From the NCBI GenBank assembly GCA_005406025.1, contig BGZK01001280.1, forward strand, positions 112,493-176,492: DNA of 64,000 bases. Reading direction: 5' to 3'. The notes under the pieces are model-generated. The model was given only the letters and a program-made list of their open reading frames with translations, was not told the origin of the DNA and did not search any database. The position numbers and the translations under genes are program-made. Source of the DNA: Eumeta japonica. Lineage: Eukaryota; Arthropoda; Insecta; Lepidoptera; Psychidae. Below are positions 24,231-37,104 of the stretch, piece by piece (within the stretch, counting starts at the first letter, position 1; each line of letters opens with the position of its first letter).

Positions 24231-25689
24231 AATAGATCATTCGATAATTTTATCGTTTGGTAGAGAATTGCGACTGTAATACAAAGTCAACCATCAAGAT
24301 GGTTATGATGTTATTCGCGAGTGGAGTGATTATAATTTTTCACAACACTTCCCGTAAAATATGCAATACAGCTTGTCCTGAAAGATATACAGTAAATTAA
24401 ACTTTTCATATTATTAAACGCGTGGATTTCGTGTAATCAGGAACTTTTTGATCGTGTTGATGAACAGCTATACATCAATTAATTTTTAATTTAAAAAAAG
24501 GACCTAATTAATTTAATTTTTAATATTAACACAGAAACGATCTGGCTGAGGCTAGGGAGATGTATCGAATCATGGTACATAAAGGAAGGCAAAATGGCAA
24601 ATATTTCCTTCCTCCTTCTGGAAGATAGGTCAGGGCAGTATAAAAATGTCTATAAAAAATCATAATATCACAAGAACATAACATTATATATGACAATAAA
24701 TAACAGACATCATAAGAAACTCACAGTAAAACACGTGAAATATTAACAAACATTTAATCAAACACGTGCTTAAAAGTTAATCTTCTAAGCAACGTTTTCA
24801 TAATTTATTCAAACTTTTATAATGAAATTTAATACTGAGAAGTGTTTTGATATAAATATTTGGAAATAAACGCATCTGAGAAATGTGATTTACGAGTAAT
24901 TGTTCGCCTACGTTGAAACTGTTTTTTTTTTTATTAAAACAGAAATTTGGCGTTTAGATGCCCTGAACGCCCACTCGATTTTTCTCAATTATTCCGAACG
25001 TTCCGAATTGTTACGTAGCCAACTTCACTACCCATAATCCTCGCCTATCCGAAGTTCGGTCTTTAATCAGCGGGTAATCCGAAATAACTACGTAATGGTC
25101 TAATGGCCTAGAGGGAAACTTTCCTCGGTATCCCCGGATTAACCTCTTCACGTCTGATATAACCATCCAGCGTGTAGAACAGGAACTATGATTTAATTCG
25201 CGTTTTCGTTATTTGCTTTCACTATTATCGAATTCAACGCAAGTGTTAGTTTCAGAAGAGTTCTCGTAAGTGCCGAAGAATTGATACGTCTAAATTAAAG
25301 CCTGAATTGTACTTACAGAAGGATTTCGATCTTTGTAGAAGCGTAAGCTGTATCAGTTACCGAAAAAGAATAACGTTAAAGAAAAAGATAAGAGAAAAAT
25401 AAGTTAAAGAAAAAGAATAGTGACTTGTCTGTGTCCATTAGAATGAAACACAAAGAAATTAATTTAAATCGAATAAAAACCTTTTCGTTGTTCTGGTGAC
25501 GTCAGCATATTAGAATAATTCTTGTTTACGATTTTTAGCCCAGTCCGATCTTCAGATCAGTTCCATATTTCCCAACATCGATCCTGATTAAATAGAAAAT
25601 TATACACAAATCAACAATTTTAAAAAAGGACTGGAAGTCAAACTTCTCTAGGCGCGACTCGAGACTAACTAAAATTGTTTTGTTGTGGA

Positions 25690-25960
25690 CGTACTGTTTG
25701 CCCGTTTTCTCAATTTTCGCATTTATAATTTGAATTTAAAATTTGTTAGCACACCATAAATACTCAAATAATTGAAAAAGAAGTGATCAGTATTCGAAAA
25801 CATCGACTTCATATGTCAATCCCTGTGTCAGTGGCCCCACCAGGGTGGGCGTAAAATGAATTTCTTAATTCTTTCTGTCTAATGATCTCTCTGTACCCTG
25901 TATGTTAGTAAGATATCGATAAATTATTTCAATAATAATCACTTTATAAATAAGTAGCTA
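25690..25960. repeat. dispersed repeat shared with 37950-38260, copy 1
   Basis: Shared words in order: TTTATAATTTGAATTTA / TCTATAATTTAATACTTA, CTTCATATGT(C/T)AATCC, GGGTATAAAATGAATT-like (here GGGCGTAAAATGAATTTC) and a TTCTGTCTAATGA-type block. No coding frame. Confidence 0.65.
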
Positions 25961-26270
25961 TGCCGATAGCTCAGTAAGGATGGACATTATGCGGAACACT
26001 GGAAAGTAGATGGTCACCGCCGCCCATTGACACCAACAACTCAAAGGGTACATTGGTTTGCTGGCCTTTTAAATAGGACTTCGCTCTTTTGTTGAAGGCT
26101 CCCTTGTCATAGTTCGTTGGGAAGACCGCTTATTTCATTAAATCATTTCAGAGCCCCACCACACCAGGCAGAAAATTGCGCATGAAGCGTATAGTAGTAG
26201 AACGCCAGCCAGAAGATAGTACAGATGGTATTTCTGGAGAGCGGAGCGTGGGGAAAATAAACGACAGGAA
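25960..26270. repeat. lepidopteran repeat (CTGGCCTTTTAAATAG type), copy 2, longer
   Basis: It carries the GATGGTCACCGCCGCCCATT core, CTGGCCTTTTAAATAGGACT, CTCCCTTGTCATAGTTCG and the downstream extension GGCAGAAAATTGCGCATGAA typical of the same repeat. It is more complete than the copy at 24066. It abuts the LINE starting near 26285. Confidence 0.8.
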
Positions 26271-26284
26271 TAAGGTTGAATAAT

Positions 26285-29200
26285 TGCCTATCTATTGAGC
26301 GAAATATTGAAATGGCTTGCACAGAAATAGAACAGCATATTATATTAAGCATGTACAGACCCCCTAAATCATCATATGATGTATTTGAAAAAAGTAATGG
26401 AGGAAATTTTGTACAAAATGAGTAAAAATTGTAAAAATATTGTTGTTTGCAGAGTTTTTCTTATAAATCTATTGGAAAATTCTTGTTTATGTACTAAAAT
26501 AAAATTTCTATTCCGATACTATAATTTAGACAATTTATTGTTGGAACCGACTAGGTTCACAGGTACTTCGTCATCCTGTCTGGATAATATGTTCACAAAT
26601 ATTAATCCAGAGTATAAGTCAGTTATAAATAAATTGTCATCTGACCATTGTGGACAAATGGTTACGTTTAAAATCAATGATAAAAATATATAAAATGTAA
26701 GATCAAACTTGTGCCTGTGAACACTAGTAGTCTTGAGCAGTTTAGATTTAATGTATTAAAAAAAGTGTTTGATTTGTCATATTGTAAAGACCCAATGAAT
26801 TATATGGTTCACTATTAACTATAACAAGGTCTGAATGCATCAATATTTTTAAATCTAAAAATATTAATGTTAATAGTATCTTATCATTTAATGATTGGGC
26901 GACAGTGGGCATTCATACTAGTAGACGTAAATTAATTGTGGTTTGTTTCCAGATCTAATAAAATAAAGTAAAATAATTCCATTATTTAAATACGGTAGCA
27001 TATCTGACCCAACTTTCGACCGATATCAATGCTACCGATGCTCAGTAAAATTTTTGAAAAGCTTTTTTTAACTATTGCAGTATTTTAATCACAATTATTT
27101 GATGAACGTTAAACAATTTTAATTCACAACAGGTCGCTTAACAACTGAATTCGGTGTCGAGATTATTCAGCAGATTTTTGATGCCTGGAAGGTTTCACGG
27201 GACGAGATTGGTGTTACCTGTAATCCTATGATTTATCCTAGGCGTTTGACTGCGTACATCATGACACATTGATCAGGAAACTACATCATTATGGCGTCAC
27301 GGGTCGATCCCTTCGACTTCTAGAGTCTTACCTAAGTGATAGAATTCAAAGAGTTGACATTAATGGTAAAAGGTCGTCAGGATCTGCAGTCAATATGGGC
27401 ATTTCACATGGTTCAGTTCTTGAACCATTTCTATTCTTAGTGCACATAAATGCTCTACCACATCTGGTTAAGAATGGTCGTGGAGTTGTATTGTTTCTTG
27501 ATGATAGTTATTCGATAGTATTTACTTTTTAAGACTGATAAACATCAACAAGCTTTTGACGAAGTAAACAGTATCATTTCTGAAATCGTTAAGTGGTTTA
27601 ATATTAATAATCTTCTTCTCAATGAAAGTAAAACAACACTTATTAACTTTTCTCTATCCAAATCTCAATTGACCGACACAAATTTAATGGTTAAGAACGA
27701 CGTTCTGGATATTGTGGACACAACCCTATTTCTTGGTCTCGCTCATATGCTAAGTTACGTTGGAATTCTCATATTACGAGATTATCGAAAAGGGTTGGTT
27801 CGGCAGCATATGCAGTCAAAAGAATTCGGCGACTTACAGATGAATGCACCGCGAGACAAGTTTATTTCAATTTTTTTCATAGTGTCATGACCAATGGAGT
27901 TTTGTTACGGGGTCACGCAGCCGATATTGACAGAATATTTGTGCTGCAAAAGCGAGCTATTTGTGCTGTTTATGATTTGAGAGCAAATTTCTCAGAGAAA
28001 AATTTAAGGAAATTTATATTCTAACTTTAACATCACAATATATAAAGGAAAACCTGGTATATGTCAAGAGAAATATAGAATTGTTCCAAAAAAGAAGCGA
28101 CATTCATAACATTAATACTAGACATAATAATGATCTTGCTACTCATAAGACCCGTCTAAGTATAGTTAATAAAACATTTAAAGGGCAGTGTGTGCCTTTT
28201 ATAATACTATCCTAGCTGAAGTTCATTTGTCATTTGCTGAGTGTGGACCAACCATTTACCTCCACATATTCGCAATGTCTTCGTCGTAAGCGAGTTATTC
28301 AGCGACAAAATCACGTTAGAAGAGCTAGCACTACTCGCTGATAAAATGATGCAGCATAATCGTAAGGTAGCAGCCGTCAGCTCATCCTCAACAGAATCAA
28401 CATCAATCGACACCACATTTTTTAAAGATAAAATAAGGAGGATGTCCATCGAAATCGCTGAATAAACGGGAAGATCGTCAAGCTATTTCCAGCATCGGCA
28501 CCGAACTGCTCAGCCTCTATCTCGTACACGTGAAAAAACGCCATCATTGATGTGTTGCTACCACCGCCGATTCGGAGCTCGAACTCGGAAACACACCTCG
28601 CCTTGCTCAGTCAAGAACGCCCAACAGCAACTAAAAATTACGTAGGCAGGGGCAGAATCCGATATTCAAGAATATTCACATCACCTATTCCTCACAGATA
28701 AGAAATCTAGACTATCATCCCTGGTAGACACGGAAGCAAACATATCCGTCCTACCTGGAATAAAAGGCTACACCTTTATCATTCAAACTCTACGCCGACA
28801 ACAAAACAATCATTTTGACTACCACTTATGGCGGAAAAGGACGCTGGATTTTATTTTTGACCGTCATTGCTGTCAATCTTGTGGTTCCGGGAAATTCGCC
28901 CAAGATGCTGTGATATTATTTTGTGATATCGATGCTGAGTATTGTAGGCACATTAGAGTTTTTTATGCATCCGTTGGTTTTGAGATTGGTGACGTTGTCT
29001 ATCAATTTCTTGTTTTTTACATCTACGACGAGTTAATGGTGCTTGAGATAATCGGCTCTCAGAATAGGCTTTGATACGTTTGCAACAATAAATAACCATT
29101 TGTACACACGTCGTAAATTGAAATCGAGTTCCAGCGTTTTTTCACGATACTGAGTTTAAACGTTTCGTCAAAAGAAAGTTATATGGCAAGGTCTATTGTA

Positions 29201-29480
29201 CCATGTCTGAATATCTTAATGAAAAAAGCCCTTGGTATTAAACTGCTTGGTTATTCGGTTATTTCATATTATTTTTAAATATTGACTAAATTATTAATTA
29301 CTCAATCCTTTGAATTAATGAGTAAAAAGAGCAAGCCTTGAGTTTCTTTCGCATTCTTCTCTCGGTGAATCAGCATTTGGAATGGGTAGTAATGTCGAAA
29401 AGAATTTATTAATGACGCATTTCAAGTGTAATTTCATTACCTACGAAATAAAGATGTTTTTGATTCCATTTCATTTGAAA
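26285..29480 (+). mobile_element. Jockey/CR1-like LINE, split by a nested Gypsy fragment
   Basis: The + strand holds the end of an AP endonuclease (26310-26690: SMYRPPKSSYD, LLLEPTRFTGTSSSCLDNMF, LSSDHCGQMVTF), RT blocks (27180-27540: LIRKLHHYGVTGRSLRLLES, ISHGSVLEPFLFLVHINALP, FLDDS at the catalytic FADD position) and a thumb (27660-28000). The C-terminal end (FKRFVKRKLYGKVYCTMSEY) lies only after the insert, at 29151-29210. The 3' end is near 29480, with AATAAAGATG and an A-run (29478-29492). The usual GDFN of the endonuclease reads RVFLIN, and stops are frequent. The 5' end is missing. Confidence 0.88.
28243..29149 (+). mobile_element. Ty3/Gypsy-type retrotransposon fragment nested in the LINE, internally inverted
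   Basis: The + strand (28243 to about 28840) reads a Gypsy gag end (VWTNHLPPHIRNV.., LALLADKMM) and the start of the aspartic protease with DTE in place of DTG near 28730. From 29149 back to about 28850 the minus strand carries the following protease and early polymerase region (VANVSKPIL.ADYLKHH, then TRLT). So the downstream part is flipped relative to the upstream part. The LINE word CTGAGT is duplicated on both sides (28237-28242 and 29150-29155). Stops are present; no LTRs are seen. Confidence 0.78.
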
Positions 29481-29525
29481 AAAAAAAAAAAATTCAGAGC
29501 ACTGCCCATAGTATACGGGATACAT

Positions 29526-30345
29526 AGGTGACACTTAAAATTTTTAGTACTGGCCACTTCGAAACGTAAAATAAAAAAAAACATTTAAATTTTAAAAATG
29601 TAACACTTTGCCAACCTTATTATGTATATTGAATTTATTGAATTCATGTATTTTTTTTTTTACAAATTGACGGCAAAAAGAAAATTGTTGGTTCACGATC
29701 AACATGAATTTAATGCAAGAAAATTTGCGTGTAACGATTTTCTATAAATTTCGTTGTCATTTAAGCCAATAAGAAACTTAAGAGACTTCGGTTAGCCTTT
29801 CACGATGAAGCTCCATCTCTTGCCACTGTTAATAACTGGTTAAACGAGTTCAAACGTGGTCGCACTAATCTGACTGACGATTTGCGCGAGGGACATACTT
29901 CTATGGCGACGACCAAAGACAACATCAATGCTATGCGGATCGTGATAGAGATTGATAAAAGATTGACCTAACAACAGATTCAAACAAGCATAGGCATCAG
30001 TATGAGTCAAGCGCAAAAATCCTTCATGAATATTTACCTGTGAGGAAGCTTTGTACTCGGTAGATACCTCATAATTTGGCTGACGATCAAAAACTCTATT
30101 GTGTTAATTGGTGCCGGGGAATAATGCAACGATTTGCAGGTGGTGACTCAAATGCTGTTTATGACATGGTCACAGATGACGAAAACTGGATTTTCTGTTA
30201 CGATTCCTATACCAAAAAGACAGTCTGCTCAGTGGGTGTTACCATTCGAGGAGTTGCCTAGTAAAATAAAACGAAGCTGAAGCGCCGGGTAAAGATGGTG
30301 GCCTTTTTTTTACGAATGGCAAGTCTTTATGCAACAATTGTTATA
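29526..30345 (+). mobile_element. mariner, 5' part, same subfamily as 1294-2575
   Basis: The 5' end (about 29526) GGTGACACTTAAAATTTTTA then GTACTGGCCACTTC matches the transposase-start end of the mariner at 1294-2575. The reading frame, with stops, gives VNNWLNEFKRGRTNLTDDLR, then TTKDNINAMR, YCVNWCRGIMQRF, MVTDDENWIFCYD and MVAFFLRMAS. The catalytic C-terminal part is replaced at about 30345 by a LINE tail. Confidence 0.85.
30076..30261 (+). pseudogene. mariner transposase fragment around the first catalytic Asp
   Basis: An open stretch inside the mariner with LYCVNWC, MVTDDENWIFCYDS and KKTVCSVGV. The TDDENW box corresponds to the mariner TGDE(T/K)W motif. Cut by stops on both sides. Confidence 0.8.
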
Positions 30346-30825
30346 AAGGATAAAAAAAAAACAAGTAAAATAGTGACAAACATGTATCTGATACAAGAAA
30401 TAAAAATAAACTGTGTTTACATGCTATATAGTCGACTACAAAAATCACAAAATCATTTTGCGGGCTCTTTGTATGCCTGTTCAATAGGGTCCCTGCAAAT
30501 ATATAAAACTTACCCGTATACAGATTCAGAAACATTATTAAGTAAATGCTTGTCGAAACAGAATATTATACAATTTTTTAATATTTGGATGACAAATATT
30601 AATGGACTAAAACGGCTCGGCTTCTTACGGGTTTATTTTTTTATGTTATAAATCTATATATGTTTAATTGTATGATATTACACATTTAAATTTGGAAAAA
30701 GCTACCCTTAAGTTTCTTGCTTGTTCTTAAGGGAAAACTGCCTTCCGGACGAGTGGTAAAGTGGTAAAGTAATAAAATTCAAATTCTTAAAGTATTGTAA
30801 CGTATTTCAAATATTATTCATAGTT
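30346..30825 (+). mobile_element. LINE 3' end (C-terminal RT tail plus 3' UTR), copy 1
   Basis: It shares with 40742-41190 the word AAATAAAAATAAACTGTG, a GTCGACTAC/GTCGACTGC block, a following C-terminal segment of the LINE type, and the UTR words TTCCGGACGAGTGGTAAAGT and ATTTCAA. It begins directly at the broken mariner, so it is a 5'-truncated insertion or a rearranged junction. Confidence 0.7.
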
Positions 30826-30869
30826 TATGAAGAGAAAATATATATGAGTTTGAATTTAATATTGGGATG

Positions 30870-31130
30870 CGACAACCCAGAGGTGACAACAGTAGTCTAG
30901 ATGAGGTCGGAGCTATGCCTTATAAAGTAGGAAGCGATGATCCGGCTTAAGTACTGTCGCGCTCTATTAAGCACCCCGAGCTTTTTAAAAGCTAGTTTCA
31001 CTTTGACCTGTAGACGATCGCAAAATTGAACGCTACCCGATATGCCAACGCCTAGGATCCCGGTTCTCGGCGTGGCGCTACAGGGAATGCTTCCATAGAG
31101 AGGAAAATGGCCGAAGGGGAATTTTAGGGG
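30870..31130 (-). mobile_element. Jockey-like LINE, RT thumb fragment
   Basis: The minus strand reads LKPDHRFLLYKA followed by LRPHLDYCCHLW. This is the thumb motif (LYKAQVRPHLEYC.HLW) of insect Jockey-group reverse transcriptases, with DRLQVKVKLAFKKL-like text before it in other frames. It is opposite in orientation to its neighbour. Confidence 0.75.
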
Positions 31131-34100
31131 TTAACGCGTTAAGTTATGTTCTGGGGCTTAAATTTAACAATGTTAAACTTACCCTATTCCAAGATTTACT
31201 CTATGTCAAATAAAACATAGAATAAATTGTATATCGAGGGATCTCTCTTTCAGTCATGCTCCTAATATTGGTCTCTATGAGTTTTAACATGACTTATTTA
31301 TCTTCCGATTTAGTAGTATTCTATGTCACAACATCAAACAAACAAGCTTTATTTCTATCGCGCGTAAAATTTACACGCACTAATATTGTTTGTAATGGAA
31401 TTTTTTGGTTTAATTATTCGACTTACAAATTTCAAGCAAAGTTTCCCTATCCCAAGTACACCGAATTGTAAATAAGTAAAACCAATGAAATAACTCACAT
31501 ACCTCATATTACTATAGCTTCGTGCGTTTTCGGTTAATATATGTAACCGTACTCGTATATAATCTCAAATACAAAGCCCGAGGAAACCATTTAGGAAATT
31601 AATTTCCTGCGGCCGTGTCCTCGCCGTATCACATTACGCTTGATATAAGGTTACTATCAATGTTTGTCGTTCTTATTTACTAAAATAACGAATTACCGTA
31701 TCGCTTTATGTCTTTTTAAACACTGTTTTCACGTCGACGTGACGTCACTGTTTCTTTTTGCATTATCACAATTTTATTATCAGTATTTATACAAACACAA
31801 TCCAAATGTGAATTTCGCAATAATTTCTTTGAAAGATATTACCGGAGAAAATGTAGTTAATTGTATGAGGATAGATCGTAATAAGTATTAAAATACATTT
31901 TATATTGGAAATTAAACTTTTATTTGATTTTGTATTACACAAAACGATTTACAACCTCGACCGATTTCGTAGAGTGGCCAGCAAAATTCTTGATTTTATT
32001 CAAACCTGTACATTCGTTAATTTCTTTAATCGGAGATGAAAGAACGAAAACACAAACTGTACGACCTAATTTGGCCTCCTTTCTAAAACGGGTGGAATAT
32101 TTGAGCGTTTTTCCCACTTGACCTAATACGAAAGAGGCGTCTTTAATATAGCAGCTGTTTTAATTTCAAAAAGAAATAAAACAATATGCTTTATTGTAAT
32201 AAAATAAATAAATAAAACAATAAAGCGCCATAATAACACATAAATATGACGACAATTATTTATACTATACTCATTAATATCGTTCGTTTACTTATTAAAA
32301 TGACATCGATCGTTAAGTATGAAAATAAAGCGCACATCCTGTGCATTCATTTGCATATTAAGATTTCCCTCTTAAAGCTCACATCACAAGAGAGCTTGAA
32401 GAACGTCATTTTTAATATCGAAATTCCTATTACGTCTTATAGCAGTTCTTGTTTACGTGTCTCTTTTGCTGTGTCTAAAATTTAATAATACTTTGATGGG
32501 CAATGTCTCCGCTTCACTTGACTACGTAGAATAAATAAAATAAAACTAATAAAATTTCAAACTTATATCAGAAACGATAATAATATTTTATAAGGTCTGG
32601 TTTTAGTTCCTCCGTGGCGTCGGTGAAATTTATGAACTTGATAAATATATTTTGATAAAAATACTTGATATATATATATATATATATATATTAAATTTCA
32701 TTTTACAGATTTTCTGGAAATTGTCGGAAAAACCAGTATTTTATTGGCACCAGGAAAGATATGCCATCAAATCGCGCTTTGCCGGTTGCTTTGTTATTAG
32801 CTCTCTCATTGTTATCTAAAAAGTTTAAAATTTGCTTCATAAGTCTTTGGACAATTTTACCAAGAGATAATCTCTGAAGTATTTATTTTCAATTTTTTTC
32901 CAAAAGAGAGGAAAATAAGAGAATAATCTCAGAAATGGGGAGTAAACATTTCTCATTTAATAGATCATGTATGGAATTATTTAGCAGACCAATAAACAGA
33001 AAATGTATGTTTTTTCTTCATAAACCATTTTTAATACTTTTAGTTTCTTACAGTCAAATTGCAAGAAACTTATCTATTTCCTTAAGTATCCTGAACTAAC
33101 TTTAGAAACGGAGAAGTCTTTGTCAAGAGAAAATATTTCATTGCACACACAAAAACAAAATTTTTGTAATTAAGTCAAACACTTGTATATTATTTATCAT
33201 TTCTTTTTTTTAATATCATTGTCCCATCGTTATTTTAGTCCATCGCTTTATGTACTTGTATCTAAATATCACATATGTTTTACTGCATATTTCTTCTACA
33301 CGTGTTTATACTATGACAAATTCAATGCTCCTTGTCCATCAAATAATGCAATGAAAAGAATTTATTGCACATTAGCGGTCGTAAACTCTTAGCAGGGAGT
33401 TATGGATTACAAAAAAAAAGGGTAAAGAGAAATTAAAAAATAAATCGCCTAAAATCATCTACAAGTGATTCCGCGTCGAAAGGTCGAAATTCCATATAGG
33501 TATGTTCAGTAGTTCTTCACTGATGCTCAGACAAAGAAAAACCATTGTAATTATTTATATATATATGTATAATAGGTTATATACAATAACTTTATTTATA
33601 TTTTGTAATTGCCCTTACGTGTTGGACAATTACATTCGAATCGAAGGCATATTTAAACACCTTATTTAAGCCCTCGTCTGGTCGTTCGATAAAATTCAAA
33701 GTATGTATTACAATAACTTCTAAAAAATATTGATTTTTGGAACGAAGTTCCTTAACGGGGCTTATGGCAGGAGTTGACTGTTAGAAATCGTAACGTAATG
33801 AAAAAGCGTTACGCCATCTCCATGCAACATTCTCTTTCCCTCTCTCTCCTCTCTTTCTTGAAATTTATTATTAAATACATTTTCTGAATAATTTATAATA
33901 CAAAATTTTATATCTAATTTTTAATAAATGAATATTAAATGAAACTCTTTGATTTTGTTTCTGACTTTGCTTTATTTATATTGAAAAAAAGAAATTACGT
34001 TCCTAACGCGAGTTCGCCGACTGAACCTTTAGTTTTCACTAAATTATTAACAGTCAATACATGAATATAAAAGTCAATTTTTAAATCATTATATGATGTG

Positions 34101-34690
34101 ATGATTTTCAAAATTTCAAAATTTACTTAAGACGTTGAAATCCCTTTAATAAGAGCACGAATGTACAAAAATTTAATATGTACAAAATATAGAAATAAGA
34201 ATTAAAGACCTAAATAAAGTACAATATTCGTCATGTGTAGATATTATAATTTATTACATTACATTTTAACTCCCAAAATACGGAAATATGTAGAATTGCC
34301 TAACACGTATAAATAGGTAATTTATGAATAAAAAAAGCCAACTTATTAAAACTTCGCGTTAGAGCGCCACAAATCCGGACCTTGTATTTGGTTCCGAACA
34401 AATTGCGAACTCGTAAAATCTATTCATCTCTGGAACTTCCCGAGGGCCTATTAAAACGACATTAAAAAACATGTTTTTTTTTCGGTAAGGAAATTCGTGA
34501 ATTTGCGTTATATACATATATAAAAAAGAGTAATCACTCACGAGTGCCATTTTTGGGATGTTTCTATGCGGAAGTTGGGATTTGTATCGTCCATAGCTGT
34601 TTTACCAATGTCGTTTATTACATACTAACGTTTCGCGTACGACTTCACCCGCATGAACGCATGCTGAATTCCCCCATTTATTATACTGAT
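31131..34690. other. AT-rich stretch without recognised genes
   Basis: A (TA)n tract lies at 32669-32691. Several open frames of 60-80 codons (31256, 31664, 32246, 33183) are rich in Phe/Ile/Tyr/Lys as expected for chance frames in AT-rich DNA. Confidence 0.45.
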
Positions 34691-34810
34691 CGGTTTGGCC
34701 GTGAATCTCAATCGCAGACGGGCTCTCGATTTCGACCCCAATCCCGCTCTCTATTCTGCTCCCGTAAAGGGACTAGCATTGAGAGCGGGATTACTTCAAT
34801 ACAAATTCCA
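34690..34810 (-). repeat. CTCGATTTCGACCCCAATCC-type repeat, possible inverted relative of 10611 and 50785
   Basis: In reverse complement it reads GGAGCAGAATAGAGAGCGGG then ATTGGGGTCGAAATCGAGAG, similar in words and order to the purine-rich repeat at 10611-10735. The identity is partial. The open frame across it (34544-34849) looks incidental. Confidence 0.45.
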
Positions 34811-36890
34811 CCGCTGGTAACGCTTCCAGCTTTTACGAAATCGAGGTAAATGTTAGTAGCTGTTTTACTCGAGGATAGCGTAGCTTTTTGTTAGTGAAAG
34901 AATTTTTATAATCGGCGCAGCAGTTCGGTATTGAACTATTCTAAAACTTCTTCGATCGCGTATTTGTATTTCAATAGTACAAATACGCGAACGAAGTCGG
35001 GGATTATTAGTTTTTTTTCTTTCAAAAATCTATCCAATCGCGCGTAAAATAATACATCACCAAATTTTTAACTAAATCGTATGAACGATTCACGAAACAG
35101 ATGAGGAACGAACACACAGATATTCAGTATTATAATAAATCAATGTATTAATGACATTTATTTTTTTTTTCATTATATATGCATTATTATTAATTGCGAT
35201 TTTCTTCTATTTTAATTTGTTTTCTAGTTTTACATCTATGTATTACTTGCAAATCCCCAAACTTGTATTATTTTGTCGTTCATCGTACCATTTTGATATA
35301 TAGATGAAAATATATGAATTCTGAGGACCTCAACAACAGTTACTTAATTTTTTTACAATATTCGCAAACGTTGTAAACATTTCGAAAAAATTTTGTTATT
35401 TAGGGTAAGTAATATAAGAATTACAAGCAGCCGTCCGTGTCTTCGCCTCCGCGGACGCACAGCTTACAAGTACTGATTCGCTTTCCGATGTGGAGCTCTA
35501 ACCTGATCCTGAAGGCTTTCTGGTTTCTGTATTATTCCTACCTCGGATGATAAAGTAAAAAAAAAAAAAAAAATAAACTGGCCAAACTTTAATGACATCA
35601 AGAAATACATAAATAACATAGAAATTAGAATTGAAAATCATTTATCGCTCTTTAACTGTTATCCATATAAATTTTATTCGGGCAAAGAAACAATAGGATT
35701 CAGTGCCCGAAAGGTAAAAATCCTTATTGCAAGTTTTTAGTATCAAATAGGTATGAAACTTTAATATCTATTTGTCCGTCCGTTTTTCTCAATCGCCGCT
35801 ACTGCTATCCCTTTGGAAATCGATATACTTAATAGGTTGTGCCGCCGATGTGCCTTAATAGATGTCTCGGAAAGCCCTTTTTTTACCTTTCCGTACTGTA
35901 GAATATCATTTTAAAGGGCGTGACTTAATGACTCGACAGGTGTATTTTTACAAGTTTTCGCACTATTTTGTTAAAGACCTAGAGCCGTTCGAAAAAATAT
36001 CGATCCAACTTAGGTCTGTGGATTTAAAACCAGACGACCTGGATTGATTCATTTTTTACAGATTTTGAAAAATTATAATAAAGCTTACCGGACTGATCTC
36101 TTAAATTTTATAAAATATTAAGAACCCACACTAGTGTTTATTTTTTTCTAATGAAATTCCTAAAAGGTTTAATGTTTAACGTACTCTAACATAATCTACA
36201 TAAATTCAAATAAAAATCCATTTTAACAGTAAAAGTTTTGTAAACTGTTTTTTATATTTCTTAAATTTTTGTCTGCGTCCCAGGGAAGCGAAACAATGAG
36301 CCATTTTCATTTTCCAAATGTATTCGGTTAGGAAAAGTTTCAAATTTTATTTTTCTCAAAGGCATGATGTTTTTGTTTTATATATAAATTTCAATATTTA
36401 TTTAGAAAACTGACAAACGTAAATATTGAAATAAGTTTTTAAAATAAGTATTTTGTGATACTGTTATAAAGTATAAGAGAAATAAAAATTATTAAAAGGA
36501 ATTAGAGACCAATTTAAATATGCATATATGTAAGTTTGTATTATTTTTGTAAACGCGATTATTTCATTTGCCAAAATTAGCTTAAAGGGGAAATATGCAA
36601 TCCTATCATAAATTTAATTTACATAATTTTCTATTTGATTGCTTTTGTACATCCCAACGCGATTAATTAATTGCAGAAATTAAATCTAGAAGAAATGTAA
36701 CAAAAAAATGAAATTAAAGTATTGTTAGCTACTACGTGGTTCGTTTATTTTTCCTTATGAGGAACGGTTTATCATTTTTAAAATTTATTTGTAAGAATAA
36801 AGATGTCCATCTATTCGTTTCCAGAATTATTAACTTATTTTGGTTTCCAAATTAAAGATAGACGAAATTACCAATAAAATATTTTTGGGT
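34811..36890. other. no gene recognised; one A-rich tail at 35548-35575
   Basis: A GC-richer block (35430-35545) ends in TAAAGT plus a long A-run, like the 3' end of a reverse-transcribed insertion, but its family was not identified. The rest is AT-rich. Confidence 0.4.
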
Positions 36891-36896
36891 ACTCAC

Positions 36897-37066
36897 CAAG
36901 CGAACCGGCATCGGAGCAAGTGCAAGCTCACCTTATGTTACTGCGACGTCTCTACCACATTTTTAAATATCATAATACCGAGAACAAGATAAAAAAACAA
37001 ATAGAACAGTCGGTCAACAGTTAACACTTAACAACAAACGGCTACCGTTCATATACTTTATATATA
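36897..37066 (-). promoter_or_regulatory. candidate minus-strand TATA promoter and first exon with splice donor
   Basis: The minus strand has TATATATAAAG (37066-37056) and, about 160 nt downstream, a consensus donor CTTG/GTGAGTACCC (intron starts at 36896). No long ORF lies between, so it would be a non-coding first exon. The TATA words also read on the + strand, so the promoter direction is open. Pattern inference only. Confidence 0.35.
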
Positions 37067-37104
37067 TATTTGAAAAAGTTCAACAAGTTAAACTACAGTC
37101 AACG

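Noticed and set aside
28243..29149. Reading the inverted Gypsy insert as a twin-priming product
   Set aside because: Twin priming inverts the 5' part upstream of a forward 3' part ending in poly(A). Here the upstream part is forward, the downstream part is inverted and there is no poly(A).
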